A DNA stretch of 64,000 bases from Anoplopoma fimbria (GCF_027596085.1 NC_072465.1:7668102-7732101), one strand, 5' to 3'; shown: positions 36,501-50,335, counted from the stretch's first letter. Made by a program: numbers and translations. Notes: generated by a model not told the origin, from the sequence alone.

Positions 36501-38245
36501 GAGAGAGATGACTCCTAATAACCTGCTCTGTCTTGTACCGAGACAGACTTGAGGAATCATTTTTTATAACCGGTGGCACTCTAACAGTGTTGTTTCTTTT
36601 CTCTCTCTGGGGTTGCTCAAACATTCAGAGCCTGTTGGATATTATGGTTTGATGATGAGGCATGGATCTAATCAGTGGGTTTGGGGGAGCCTCAAAAATG
36701 GCGCTTGAATAAAAAAAAAAAAGTCTGCGCCATCTGACAGCAGCTCCCGGTTTGTGCCAGAGTGCTGTCGACAAGCTCACGAGTGGCGCATAATGATAAT
36801 TAACACGCCAATTAGACATCTGCTGCGTTTCCAAGGCTGTCTTGAGAATAATGTGTTTACAATTAAACAGGAGAGCTGGAATGAGGGAAGAGGCCACAAA
36901 TCATCCTCTCAATGGCCGACGCTCGCCAACGGGAATGCGGACTTGGGTGCGACAGGGTCGGCCAGACGCCTGTGATTGTTTCTCGTAAGCCGAGGCCCGG
37001 GGAGCTTGTCATATCTGATTAGGTGGAGGGGGGACGCAGGGTCCAAATGAGCTGGATGGAGCAGCGAGCACCAGGAGCGACACATTACCACTGGGTGTCA
37101 CCACTGATCAAATCATATAATCACTCCCCTCCTGCTCCTGACAACTCAATCAATGATCTAATTGACTGGGACCAGGGCCGCGGTCACAACAGGTCCCGGT
37201 GCTCAGGGAGTAGCCAGGCTGCAGAACGGATTTATTCTGGGATAAAAAAAAAAAAAGAAAGATTCATAGCTCAGAAGCAAGGCTGGGGTTCTCAAACTCT
37301 TCTTTTAACTGCTGGTTTTACCACAAGATGGCAGAGTCGCACTATAAAAAGCAAAAAAAGGCTGCTCTGTTTTTTCCCGCTGGCTGTTTTTCTGCCTTTG
37401 TTTTATCTCCCATCATAAAGTTTTTACGCTTCTACATCAATCACTGTAGGGTTTTGATGGTATTCCAAAGCCTGTAGACGTGAATCAATAGTCCTATATG
37501 TCGACAGCATGCCTGAAGAACAGCAGCAGGTTTTTTTCCTCTCTCTTTGTGGAGAAGCTTCTCTTCCCATACTGTCTTGTTAAAATTCACTGAGATTAGA
37601 TTACTGCCGGTCAGCCAAGACAACACCAGTGACGCTATTTCCCTTTAGTTCTCATGGAATCTAAGTGTTAACATGCTCTTTATGAAATCTGTGGTTTGAA
37701 ATGGAAATGTACTGTATGTCATTTGAGCAGAGTCCACATGAAATCCTTGATTCTCAAGTTCATCCTTGACCTTGGAGACATATATATACATGCATTTTCA
37801 ATTTTCAATTATAAGACAACATGGACAAGAAGTCCTCAAGGGGCTACATTTATTCTAATTTCCCTGTCTTCATATCCATGGCAACAAGGCAGCTCCATCT
37901 GCCCAGGTAGATTGCGCAAAAATAATCAAAAACTCCAGAACAATTTACACACTTAAGATTTAGCTGCAACTCTGCATGGTTTTTGTGTTATAGCCCCTGA
38001 TGCTAATCAAAGTCTTTCAAATATATGCTTTCTGATATTCCAAACTGCTGCGTCATCCAGAACCACATATGGATCCTGATCAGTGAAAATCTTTGAGATA
38101 CAAGATTTTCACCGGACACCGGCGATAGCGTTCAACAAACTTACTGGCTGACGAAACGAGAGAGATGGGAATACTGGAATCTTCAATAAAGAAAATACCT
38201 TCTAAGGTTACATACTCAGTCCACGCTGCTGGAGACCGGCCAAGT
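33501..38245. other. Gene-free region, second part
   Basis: No coding exon seen. It contains small (CA)n sequence near 34980-35010, a G-run of 13 near 35222-35234, and repeat-free blocks near 34380-34560 and 36750-37200 that may be regulatory. Overlapping short ORFs on both strands between 34150 and 37420 have no coherent domain. Confidence 0.6.
36750..37200. promoter_or_regulatory. Candidate conserved non-coding element
   Basis: A repeat-free block with clustered homeodomain and related cores: GATAATTAACACG, CCAATTAGAC, ACAATTAAACAGG, CTGATTAGGTGG, ATCAAATCATATAATCACTC and CAATCAATGATCTAATTGAC. Reading frames are broken on both strands. Enhancer function is inferred from motif clustering only. 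Confidence 0.35.
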
Positions 38246-38246
38246 T

Positions 38247-38249
<3 letters not shown>

Positions 38250-38292
<43 letters not shown>

Positions 38293-38320
38293 CACACTCA
38301 CACTCACACTCACACTCATC
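38250..38320. repeat. Compound (CA)n and (CACTCA)n microsatellite
   Basis: About 18 CA units pass directly into about six CACTCA hexamers, suggesting the hexamer arose from a mutated CA tract and then expanded. Confidence 0.93.
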
Positions 38321-41300
38321 AGTAAGGGGTTTATTTGGAAGGTTTCCTCTTTAAATCATCATGTTTATTGTGGCTTGCTCATTGCTGGTAGTGCATGGAG
38401 AGTCTGGCTCTGGTTGCAGGCTAAAGCCCAAGTGAATGTGTTTCCAGCCCTCCTGCTGTGCAGTGAGAAGGAGCCTGGATTTCCACTGGTTGGCGGTGAA
38501 ACAGATACACCGTATTTGACTGATTGAGCCTTCCCTGTGTCTGTGTCTGCATCCTCACTGGGAAGCTAGATGGGCAGGGATCTGCCAACAGAGTCACATT
38601 TGAGGAAAACTCCCCCATCTGTCAGGTATTCCATCGCGGGTATGCATATGCTTTTCTCTTTAATACTGGCCAGAACCAAAACACAGACACAAAGGCATGT
38701 GCAGGTACAAGCTCAACTGAACAAATCTAGAAATCTACCTTGTTTATCCAGTAAATTCTCTAATGATGTTTAGACATCACTCATTTTACGTAAATACAAG
38801 ACAAGGTCACACGTAAAGTAACAGAAAAAAATATAGTACCTCTTTATCTGTGGGCGGGCAACAATGGACCAAGTTTGTTTTTCAGAGTTGCCCAGTTCTA
38901 ACAGGAATTCAGGGATCATACTTAGCCTCCATTTACGCATCAGTTCATGTAGAGGTCAGTAAGTCAAACTCTCAGTTCATTGTTGTCTGCAAGAAACAGT
39001 AATCTGCCCCATCCAATTAGAGGGGAACAGTTGGCTTCAGGGGATGAATTAGAGTCATAATAACATAAAATAGTGCAACCCAATAACCATTTTTTTTTTT
39101 GTTGGCATTGTACCTTTCTGCAAACCCAGGGATATGTTGAATGTCAATGTTCCTGAGCCAAAACCCTTTTTCATAAATCTGTTTTTCATCAGCCTTGTAT
39201 CAAGCTTGCAGAAACGCACAATGCCAGGTGAAATGACTGGTTGGAGTTAGGTAACAAAACTACTCACTTTTTCTGGCAGAATGTAAAGAAAACAGCAACA
39301 AAAACATTCTGGTTTACAGAAACAAACAATACCAACATTTTTTCATGACAACTGAACCAAATAGCAAAAGGGATTATTATGATTTTTAGGACCATCGACT
39401 CTCTTCATTTATTATTTACTTACTATCAACCTTGACTTACTGAATGGTCATGAGCTCTGCGTGCTGCCTGTCTGAAAGAGAGAGAGTGAGGAGGCTAATG
39501 GCTGGCCTCACACTCAGAGGCAGCGTTAGATGAGCTACACAAGGACCCCGGTGTCAAGCAGTTTCTCCTCCATACTGAGAGGCAGCATGCTTCCTGCACC
39601 TGGTAAGGATACCCATCAAGTGTGTCTGTGTAAAGGCGCTCCAGGCAAAAGTAGGAGGTGCAGACCCCCAGAGCAGACTCCAGAATTACTGAAGGGACTA
39701 TATCTCCCAGCAGGCCTACGAACAAGTTGCCTTTATTCCCTGACCCTAGTTCTCATTCAAATAATGCATGTAAACATGAGTAATCCCTGCGGGTAAATCT
39801 CAATACTGTGTCAAAGAAAGAGGAGATTCGAACAGAAGAAAATAAAATAATACATTGTATATTCAATAATGAACACTTTGATGAGAACATGTAAAATAGT
39901 GTGTTGATTTTAAAAAAAGAAATCTCAAATTTGAAGAATATGCATGAAGGAGTAAGGGTGCCATTTTGGAAAACATCTGTTTTTACATCATTGCCTTATA
40001 AAGATCTACTATAAACCCTAACCCCTAACCCTAACCCACTCGTTTGTTTAATCCGTTTCAAATTCTAATGTTTAAACACCAGAACTGTTGCGCTCTGGAA
40101 CTATTTCTTGGCCGGTAGCAGTGACCTCTTTGAGTAGGCCATGGTTCACGGAGGCAACAAGGAATTTCTGTTCCTGTGTACAGTAAACAAATGAGATGCA
40201 ACGCGTTTTGACAAGTTTTGACAAAAACACAAGAGTGATACTGATCTTCTCATCTACGTCATCTCTCAGCTAGAAAGCAAATGTGTAACTGGGAGGAAAG
40301 GGGGAAAAAAACAATAACAGTAAAATGTAATGACTTTACCAGCAAACTGGTGCTAGGTCAAAGCCACCAAGTGTCTAATATATAGCTGGTTTGGTTAACC
40401 ATTTGTTTAGAGCGGAGATGAGGAGACAATCTCACAAGAAAGACTATAAACTTCGATAGAATATTCCAGATTCACTATCAACAAACTAGCAGCTCTGAAT
40501 GTAAAAACAATATAAAGCATTACAAACTGTGGACTCACTAAAGCGTCTAAGATGATAGAGAGTTTTTTAATGATTTTTTTTTTGGTCGAAGGTTTATCTT
40601 GCTGTAGCCGGCTGCCTCCCTGTTTCCACGGCAGCACGGAGCAGCCGAGGTGCAGAACAGCACAGCAGCCTGCTTTCACATTCATAGAAATCCTCGCCAT
40701 TAATTCCCAAGAATGGAAGTGAGTTCCAATGCTGATGAAATATATGAGAGGAGCAGAGGCAATTTTCTATTTTTTTCTATCTTTAAGCCAACAGACACCA
40801 CCTCAACTCCATTCTGTCTTGGCTGGTTGTGGCTGAGTTGTGGGAGAGATGGTGTAGAGAGAATGGGACCATCCTTTTATTTCCGGGGGGGGGGGGGTTC
40901 TCTGCCTGTAAGTCCCCTGCATCTTAATCAGACTGTGAAAACATCAGTCTGACTGAGGCTGGTGATGTAAAAAAACAACAGCAACAACAACAACTGCAAT
41001 TCATGACTGCTGCAGACAAAGCTGAGCTGAGGCATTCCCATTCTGAAGATATATTCGTCTCAACCCCTTAAATCTCCTTAACAGCACATCGCAAAAAAAA
41101 GTGTGTCATACAAGCGTTGGCATGTTGGAGCGAGAGAATAAATGATTCACCGGCTCCCAGACTTCCGAGGGGGGCCCACGATGCTCTGTGGGTGCTGCAA
41201 GAGAGTCGCTCAATATGCAGCACACAGCCGTGCCAGTTTGGCAGCAGGGCGCCGTCGGTTGGCACGGCTCGCGGCCCTCGTAGGTACAGACATTCTTCAA

Positions 41301-44030
41301 TAGGATTGTAACATCCCGAACGCCCCCCCGTTCTTCCAACCCCTCCCCCTCCCAACGCCTCCTGAATCCAGACAACCATCCCCACCGGAGCCTGAAATAA
41401 GACTAGGGCTCATACACGCCGCACTCTATCTCCTCTCAACATCTCATTATGCTCCCTGCTGCAGAGAGCAGAGGCTTTTCACTGCCACACACGGGCGCCG
41501 AGGAAAAAATAATCAGGCAGTAGCTGGCTGAGGCACTTTTCCATCACACCAGTGCATAACAACCACATTCACTTGTTGTGAATTAAATGTCACAGCAGAA
41601 GCACCTTTATTTTTTTCCTCCCCTCAGATTTCCAATCCCCTCCTCCTCCTCTTCTTCTTCTGCAATCGTCTTCATTATCTGTCGCTGTTGGGAGCGCTGC
41701 AGCTGTGGCAGCGCACGCAGCAGCTGTGGCGCGTGTTCATCGACGCCTCCGTGAAGATCAGAAGCCTCCCAAATCGCTGTCTAGAACCCTCGTACACGGA
41801 TAAACATCAGGGTGTTGCGAGTCTCCTCACAGGCAGTGACAGATGAAATCCCTGTAAACTCCAGATTATGTTATCTGTGAGGTGATGCTGCTGTTGTTGT
41901 TTTTTTGGTTTGTTTTTTTAATGAAATGCTCTCCTCATTGTGTCAGACTGTGAATGCAGCTCCTTCAAAGTTTCTCCGTCTCGGCAGTTGGCATGCAAAA
42001 TTAACAGTATCCTGCATTATTCACAATAAAGAGATTACCCAACATTTGTCTAAATTGATGTCTTCATTGTTACCGCAAACGCTGGAGTTGCATTGTAGTG
42101 ACACTTTGAGATAGATTTACAGATTTCTTGGTGGTTTATGCATCAGCATTGGTGTAGTTGCAAGTGTACATTGGCACAAGTTCCCCAGTTGAGAAAAAGA
42201 GTTGAAAGGAATTCCTTCAGCGCGTCATTATCTCATCAAATACTTACAGAAGCTGAACAGCAAAGCTGTCAAACTGTATTTTTAAGCGCTGAGTAATCTT
42301 GATGTGACTGACAGGGTACATTTCAGAGGGGCAGTCTGGCCTGAGAGTGGATTCCTTCTCTTCCACTGTGAATATTTGGAATCCGAGGGAGAATCTGAAA
42401 AAAATTCTAGAAGCCCGTGGTTTGTCCAAGTGAATGAGTTCACGTTAGCCTATACCTCCAGCCTCCCCAGATCGCTCATTAGGAGCTTTGGCTGGGCACT
42501 CAAGGTTTTTTTTGGACGACTCCCAAATGGAAACGCACACTTGGAGCCGTGCCAAGCTGTCAGCCTCGCGAATGATTTGCAGGGTGAACGATTGCCGGCT
42601 ACGCGGATGGAGCGGTCCCAGGGCCTGTCAGTGAAACAAAACTTTGCGTCCAAATGAGGGAAATGCTAATCACTCAGAGCAACCACTCCAACACTCATTC
42701 AAATTTGACACAAAACAACAGCTGAACACCAGGGTTTCAGATGATTTGTTAAATTTCCGTCTTCCTGCTTTCAACAATCTACGGACAAGTTTCCTGTTTA
42801 CAACTGAGGGTTATAAAAACCCTTGAATCAATATTATGATAGCTTATAATGGGCATTTAAAGTATTAAGAAATATAGGAACTCATAGAAACCAGTACAAT
42901 TACTTCATTTTTTACCATGCAATATACTTGATAACCATCTGTTTGCGGTTATATTTTCCCCGAAAAATCACAAGATTAATGACGGGATGCAATTTCCATC
43001 TAAAGCCATCCCACACTGCCTTTTAATGCACATAAAACTGTTTACCGAGGCATTAATCAGATACCTGGATAAGCGTGTGCAATGTCCTTTTAAATAGACA
43101 TAAATAAACAGTATCAGCTGTCTTAAATCTGCCGTTTGTCCTGTGCCAAACTATCCACTACCTTCCATTGCTATGACCACATCGCGCTACATGCTAATTG
43201 CCAAGAGTCTACATTTGACCCTTACCCTTAAGTGTTCCAGCAAATATCATCTGTAAAAAACAAAATTTTATTAAAACATTCTGAGTTTTGCATTGTGTTA
43301 CTGTCCTTCGTGTTTTGTTATAGAAGTCTACTTGTGGTTTTCATTTCTTTATCCTGGCTCCTCTCCCTCTCCCCCTGCCTTCACTGGGTTTTGCAACCGC
43401 TGTTATTAGGAGCACAGATTAAATGGATGGCGCATCCCACGCAGTTTGGTCCTATTAATAATTAAGCAGGGAGAATATTATACAGTTCACATACTTAAAA
43501 CATGGAGTTCACTGAGTAGGTCAAGAATGATTACACACTGTAGGCTGACAGGCGGCGAGAAACCATTTGTTCCGCGGTAATTAGCCTAAATGATAAAGTA
43601 ATGCACACCCATTAAGGGAGAGAATTAAGAGCATTCGGGGGTAGACTAGATTCACCACAACAACACATGCAGCAGTGAGATCCAGGATTCAATCGAGCTG
43701 GGACGACATCATCTCCTCGAGTCTGCGTTTACTCTTGAGGCTGGAAAACAACGCCGGTTCATGTCTTCTGGAAAGAGAAACTACACCTAAAACCTGTGAA
43801 GAACCTGTGCCAGTCATGTTTAATGCATACATCATGGCAGCATGATGTCTAAATGGTGTCAGAGAGCAGCGAGCAGGCCCTAAGGGCGAGCTGCGACAGA
43901 TAGCGGAGGCTGAGTTTCTGACCTGCAGGTGAATCTGCTTTACAGGCCTCTCAAGGCTCAGGGGTTCATCAATAATGTACTGCACCGCCAGTCATGTTAA
44001 CACTATCCTTAAGCACCCTCATTATGTTCC
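38321..44030. other. Gene-free region, third part
   Basis: No coding exon supported. Includes a small telomere-like patch at about 40013-40038 (CCCTAA with one irregular unit), G-runs near 40886-40898, a CAA patch near 40975-40995, and repeat-free blocks near 41420-41840, 42290-42660, 42900-43240 and 43370-43660 with scattered ATTA cores. Confidence 0.6.
42900..43660. promoter_or_regulatory. Candidate conserved non-coding cluster
   Basis: Two repeat-free blocks separated by an AT/T-rich stretch. Motifs include AAGATTAATGACGGG, GAGGCATTAATCAGATACC, CCTATTAATAATTAAGCAG and GCGGTAATTAGCC. Coding potential is absent. Suggestive of enhancers, not proven. Confidence 0.33.
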
Positions 44031-44039
44031 TCTGAAGCG

Positions 44040-44412
44040 CACCCACACACATCGAACATGCATGCAGAGACTCAGACATTTGTTAGTTGACTCCCTCCTT
44101 CACACACATACAAAAACACTCACACACATACACGTTGTGTGGACGTGCATTTTGTCCCCACAATTTGTTTGTGTAAAAAGATTTTTGTCCCCACAACATC
44201 AATGATATAGACACACACACATACACACATAAACACATAAACACATACACAGTCGTGTTTCTATAACTTTTGAGGACATTAAATTGAATTACATTCATTT
44301 CCTGGAGATTTACCCTAACCATAACTGCTACTGGCCTAATCTTAACCATGCCAGAAAAAAGGATAGTCCCCACAGTGTAGCTGTGAAATCAGATTTATGT
44401 CCCCACAAGGTT

Positions 44413-44500
<88 letters not shown>

Positions 44501-44620
44501 TCACCTTACTTAGTGGGGGCCGTGCATTTTGCCCCCAAAAGGAAGACTGGTCCCAACAACGGGACTGTGTACAAAGAGAGATGAATGACGAGTGATACAC
44601 ACTCACACACACAGATAGTG
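44040..44620. mobile_element. GTCCCCACAA-type dispersed repeat with nested microsatellite
   Basis: The segment repeats the phrase GTCCCCACAA/GTCCCCACAG five or more times around 44152-44410 (with a GCCCCCAAAA variant near 44530) and includes GAGGACATTAAATTGAATTA and CATTTCCTGGAGATTTACCC. I recognise this as a teleost dispersed repeat that usually neighbours CA arrays. It is non-coding; the class is unclear. Confidence 0.5.
44414..44495. repeat. (CA)n microsatellite
   Basis: About 40 uninterrupted CA units within the GTCCCCACAA repeat. Confidence 0.97.
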
Positions 44621-45169
44621 GATTAAACGATATCCTCGTTATCTTGTATCATCTTGATGAGCCACAGATAATAACAAGAGTGCAATAGCTCTCGCAGTGT
44701 GGCCCATCACAATAAATGGGATGTAATGTCACAAATTCCAAGATGCATTGGATTGTCTGAAATGGGTGCATCTTTTTTTCTGTATAGCTCTTGGCACAGA
44801 ATAGGAAGAAAATATGCAGCTGCTGCAAACGCTAAAAAAAAAAAAAACTCACCCACAGACCGGCTGGAAAAACAAACAGAGGTAAAGTTCTTCAACAGAG
44901 ATTTACTGTTCCACTTTATGAGCACCGAGGCTGCTGCTCAATAAATCCTTTATCATTGTGCTTTTATTGGGAGATTTGATCTCAGCAGACAGATGGGGGG
45001 GCAGCGTTAAAAATCTGTCTGACTTCACTGCAGAAACCCACACTGATCGTCATGTCAGTGCGACGACGCTCACTCATGTGGTGAGTAATCGTGGAGCTTC
45101 CCTGTAGACTTGTGTGAGCCCCCACAGCTCGCAACTGAGCTCCCACAGCGGGCTTCAGTGTGATACGGA

Positions 45170-45690
45170 GTCTGATTGAGACATCTTCATCGACTTTATC
45201 ATAATCACGTCAATAGGAATACGGCGGGGAGCTCTTTCAGTCTGATGTCTGGCCATAAATACACAACTCCGAAACGAGCTATCATCATCGCCCGGCCGCA
45301 ATTACACAGCACTGTTGGCAAAGACAAATTTATTCCCTCGGAGTGGAGGTCGATGTCATATTGATTGATAGGCATCGAATAAGTGGTTCTCTCCGTTGTT
45401 TACAGCCGTAAAGGTTAAATAAGGAATGCTTGGGTTTATGTTTCACAGTATGCTTTCTATATGAACTGCTTCCTGCTCTCATGAGCCGGATAAGTGTTCA
45501 GAACATCGAGTTCAATATGAAAATCTTGGATGCAGCCTTGTTATTATGATACTTGCTGGAAGACGGATCAATCATATTGAACAAAATGCAAGAGGAATTC
45601 ATCTTGGTGACACGCAGGCTTATTAGATCACTGCTGGTCTGTATTGACTGTCAGGATGCAAATTAAGCTATTTGATTTCTGGTGATGTCT
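45170..45690. promoter_or_regulatory. Candidate conserved non-coding element
   Basis: Repeat-free sequence with the motifs CATAATCACGTCAATAGG, GCCATAAATACA, ATTGATTGATAGG and GCAAATTAAGC, lacking long frames. It resembles other ancient non-coding elements in composition. Inference only. Confidence 0.33.
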
Positions 45691-48600
45691 TCTGTAGCAG
45701 CTCTGAACAAAATTAGAAGGTTTGATTTTCTAGGTGGAAACACACAGGATGTAAACACGATGTACAGTATAAAGCTTTATCAGTCACTCCCCCAAATAAT
45801 AAGATTTAAGTAACAGGAGATGTTCTACCGGTCAGTCAACTTGCAGAGCAGGGGTAAGAAACCTTAGGCACTCATGCCACCATCTGTAGCTTAACCAATG
45901 GCATTCTAGCAATAAGTGTGCGAGAGAGGTTTTTGGAAATGTTGATGGTGCCTCTCATCCGGATGCCAAAAAAACTCTTTCACAGCCTGTTATTTACAGT
46001 TGTTTGATAGAGTGTTTCCCCCCACCCACAGTTCAAAATGAGCCACCCAACACAGAATTTCTTACGTTTATTGATCATGTACAAGATTGGTGGAAGGTTG
46101 GTAGGGTTAATGATTTCAACTCAGATGTGGAGGTTTTCATAAGGTCGGCAGTCTTCTTGTTTAGTGCTCTCATATATAATTAAAATGTCTCGATTGTGGG
46201 AGAAAATGTTTTTTAAGAATTCTGCAATGCTAGTTGCGGATAAGGATAGCTGTGTATATGGATAAAATAACAGATCTGTTGGAGATTTAGATCTTGATGT
46301 GGTGTCATAATTAACCAGAAAGTTATTAACAAGCTTTACAAGAAAATGTAAAAATGACACACATCATAAAGGTTGCGGGTCCCTGTTGTAGAGAGTAGCA
46401 AGCATAGACTTGCCCAACAACATGGGTTGATGGGCAACCTTCAGGACCAACCTACACCGCCCGTAGCCAGCTGCACAAGCAGTTCTTAAGCTCAAATTTA
46501 GCCTAGTTATAACGTGTACGTCGACCCATTTCTTAATTAAAAATATATAATATATACACATATATACATATTTACATTTAGTTACTGCCAGGTGTAACAG
46601 GTGCCTAGCTAGCGAAATGTTAGCTTACTAATATATGACCCGTTAAGAGTGAAGAGTAAAAGAAATATCTGACAAATAATCAAATGCTGTTTGATATGGT
46701 TAGATTAAACATTACATTTCACAAAATAACACAATATACTTCAAATACAGAACAGTGCGAGGCTACATGACCAAATAGCATTAGCTAGGTTAGCATAATT
46801 GGACGTTCTTACCTCATCATTAACTAAGTGAATGCTACCAACTCAAACAAACATATTTCTTCATGAAAGCATGTTAACATAAGAATTCATACTGACATTG
46901 ACTTTGAAACTGGCAGGAGGGATTTAGGCACACATTTAGTAATGGATTTGGGAATAGCTGGTGCAACCCAGTCCTTTATTCTATACACAAGCAAGCAAAC
47001 TTAGTAATTGTTGCTCGAAACTGAAACCATGCTCTATTATAAACAATATTTTTTAAAATATGCACCATAAGCACAACATTCATAGGTAGAGAGGAATTAG
47101 AATAAAAATCGAATATGATGCAGCCTTTGACAGTATAAAAATAGACATCATATTTTCTGTTCCTGACATTTGTTGTTGAAACAGTCCGTTTCTCCAACTA
47201 GTGAGGAGAAGAGAACCGGGTTAGCTGGTGCTGCCTGCTCAAACACAAACCAAAAGAAATCAATTCCAACAACAGCAGGAGGAGTTTTTCAAGGAGGAGG
47301 TGGACCGCAGAAGCCAAAGATGCCTCTTCAGCTGTATAAAAATTACCCAGCTATCCTGGCAGTCTGGTAGGCGGTGGAAGATGGTTGCAACAATCAGGGA
47401 AGCGGGGCAGAGCCTGGAGTCTTGGGATTACAGTGCGTTGAGTCATTTTAAAAAGTGCTGTGACAGTGTGTAATACAATATCCATCTTCAGCATAATTTG
47501 TCAGCTGATGATATTGTCGAAAGTGCCGGAATAAACGAGTTAGGCCCTGCTTATACTTTGAATTTACAGGCGTCTTAAGTGATCAGATCACAGGTGGACA
47601 GCTCTAAGTGCGTCAGGTCACCTCTGGCATTAGAATGCGTCCCCACCTGTGAGCGGATTTCACTTCCCAGCTCTTTATGCAAATAAGCACCTACCTCATC
47701 TCTGTTTGCAAAGACCAAATGGGTTCTTGTTTTTAACCAGCGAAGGCAGAAATGCACTTCCTGTGCCTTGTCTGCCAGAAATCAAAACAATTTTCTTTCT
47801 TATCCATAGATAATTTGCATTGCAAATAACTAGTATAGATGACTATAACAAAGTAAAAGGATAACATTAAGAATTCTGTCAGTTTACATTGACTTTGGGG
47901 TGGTTGCTTAAAGTTTTATTTGCTACCTTTTGTTTTTCCAATGATCCGACACGTAACTCAAAATTGTGATACGATCCGAACCAAGAGTTTTATGATGCGT
48001 TGCACCCCAACACTCCACTTGTGATCCATATGACCAAGATGCATTTTAAATCCAAGTGTGTACTAAACAGGGTTTTAGTGGATCTTGGTCAGCTGAACCT
48101 CATAATTCATACATTTACACACTCCTGACATATATTGCATTTGTGTTGAAAGGACTATTTTGATTTTTCCTATGTAGAATAGAAAACGAAGAGAAAATGT
48201 TTCAAGCAGTGTTTCTTTGTCTCTGTTCGTCGCTGGACTTGGCACCAGCCTGCAATGGTCAAAATGCACCAACACAAGCTACTTATGTATAATTGTAAGT
48301 GTATGATTTGCCGTTTAACAAGGTAGATTTCTCTCACTTAAGCACGAACGTAAACTTGCACAAGATATTTGCCATTTTCTACATGATTAACTTGATACTG
48401 TACAGATGGAGGAGTGAAGTGAAGGAGAACTGGATTTAATGACTCACTTGAATTTGCCTCTCCATGACTACGGCTCAATGGTAAAAAACGACAAAAGCCA
48501 GAGAGCTGAAGTTGGTGTTGATGACACACAGTTACTTAAAACAGCCTATCTTCCTAAGCACTTAACCACGGCCTTAAACATCACAGAATCTGTGGTTTGG

Positions 48601-49204
48601 AAGGAAACATGGCTTGCTTCATCGTCTGCTTCGCACATTGCCTGCGCTCCGCATCGAGCCTGTTGATTTCCTCTTCACATAAAAGTGGTGGTTTCTTATC
48701 TGCAGATTATCAACCCTGCCTCGACATGTGGATCTGGTCACAGTGTGGCGGTTTGGGCAGGCAGAGGGCTCGACTCTAACGGAAGACAGCCATGTGGTAT
48801 GAACTAGACCTGAAATGGAAACGATCCCAGAGAAGCTTTTATCTGCTTCTCTCCCTGAATCAAGAGGGGGAGACAGAAAGGGAAGTGGGGTTCAGTTTTG
48901 CTGTTTGAAGAACGAGAGCCACCGAGATTAAAGTCTGCGTTTCTGCCTCCTCCCTGAATTCTTTCATAGCATTCCATAGAATACAGTACTGATAACTGAT
49001 ATCCTGCTCTGGTTGGATACATTTGGACTTGGAGAAACCTTATGAACAAACACCATTATGGCACCATCAAAGCTTATGCCAACTTGGTCCATTTTTTTAC
49101 TCCGTTACATCAAACGGTAATTTTATTTTATGTCTTGAAAGCCACCTTCTATGTAAGGGTTCTTGCCCTTGCTATACTTGGGTAGTGACCTGAAAGCAAT
49201 TTTC

Positions 49205-49290
49205 TTTTTATGATGTACTTCATTAATCCCTCAAGGGGGAGATTCTCTGTGCTCCCTCCCTGGCGGCCCTGGAGCAGGTATAGGTTAAGT
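49205..49290 (-). mobile_element. Degenerate LINE-like 3' tail
   Basis: ACTTCATTAATCCCTCAAGGGGGAGATTC resembles the hairpin-containing 3' tail seen at 17041-17070. The copy is short, lacks the terminal ATCTT array, and family assignment is weak. Confidence 0.35.
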
Positions 49291-49920
49291 ATCAAGGACA
49301 CCTGGGGACATGGAGCCCAGAGGTGGAGAAAATACCAAAATAACCTGCTTGGCCTGAGGAAGTTCTGGTTTGATGTTATTTTACTCAAGTACATTAACTG
49401 TTACGACTGTAAAAGTTGAGTAAAAGCAATAAGTAGCTCATTAAGAATGTACTCAAAGATAAAAAAAACTGAAGATTTCTACACATGATCTTTATCTTCA
49501 TGGTTAAAGAGGACTACTTTCCATAATAAAGTGCATAAGCAGTACAATAGTACATTCTTCTCTGCTTGTTCAATGGTAACGATTCCATAATAATTGAATG
49601 TACTATTCCCCAGTTGAGTGTTAGCTCACAGTGCATAATTAGCATCTAGTGATCTGGTCATAACTCTGGATTTTAATAAGGGGGAATAGTTTTACACAGA
49701 AACTGGTGGGAAAGAATCAGATTAGATCAGGAGCTGAAAGTTCAGACATACTAATGTTATTGATATCCAGAATAACAAGGCGTTTCATGTATGCTATGTA
49801 TGTAACTCATTATTCCTTTTCTTTTCCTTTAATGCTATCGTTACTTCACCAACAAAGACCACGGCAATAACATTTAGGATTATTCATTATGTGTGGTTGG
49901 CGAGTGTGGGAAGAGTGTAC

Positions 49921-50335
49921 TGGGATGAAGGGTTTGATGGGAAGAAGGGTGAAGGGATGAGGGGATGAATGGTGACGGATGAAGAGGGTAGAGGGATGAA
50001 GGGATGAGGGGATGAATGGTGAAGGATGAAGGAATGAGTTTATATAGGGAAGAATAGTCACGGATGAAGGGAGGAGGGTAGAGGGATGAGGGGATGAATG
50101 GTGAAGGATGAAGGGATGAATGGTGAGGGATTAAGAGAAGAGGGTAGAGGGATGAAGGGATAAAGGGAAGAAGGGTGAAGGATGAAGGAATGAGTTTATA
50201 TAGGGAAGAATAGTCACGGATGAAGGGAGGAGGGGGTAAGGAGTGAGGGATGAATGGATGAAGGTAAGAAGAGAGGGGTGAAGGGAAGAAGGGATGAAGA
50301 GATTAAGAATGAGGGATGAAGGGATGAGGGGAGGA
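49921..50335. repeat. GATGAAGG-type minisatellite, 156-bp higher-order period
   Basis: A purine-rich tandem array of variants of GGATGAAG, GGATGAGG and GGTGAAGG. A larger block containing GGAATGAGTTTATATAGGG and GAATAGTCACGGATGAAGGG occurs at 50031 and again at 50187, giving a 156-base higher-order period over at least two copies. The complementary strand gives a long pyrimidine-rich ORF that is an artefact. Confidence 0.92.

Larger units (their letters stand above)
44621..49920. other. Gene-free region, fourth part
   Basis: No coding exon supported. About 45170-45690 is repeat-free and enhancer-like; about 46500-46800 is AT-rich; a degenerate LINE-like tail is at about 49205-49290. ORFs of 60-81 codons have no recognisable content. 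Confidence 0.6.

Noticed and set aside
40013..40038. Telomere-like CCCTAA repeat
   Set aside because: Only about four imperfect units; too short to mark a fusion or telomere.
49921..50335. CRISPR-like array
   Set aside because: Units are contiguous, variable and purine-rich with no distinct spacers, and the DNA is from a vertebrate.
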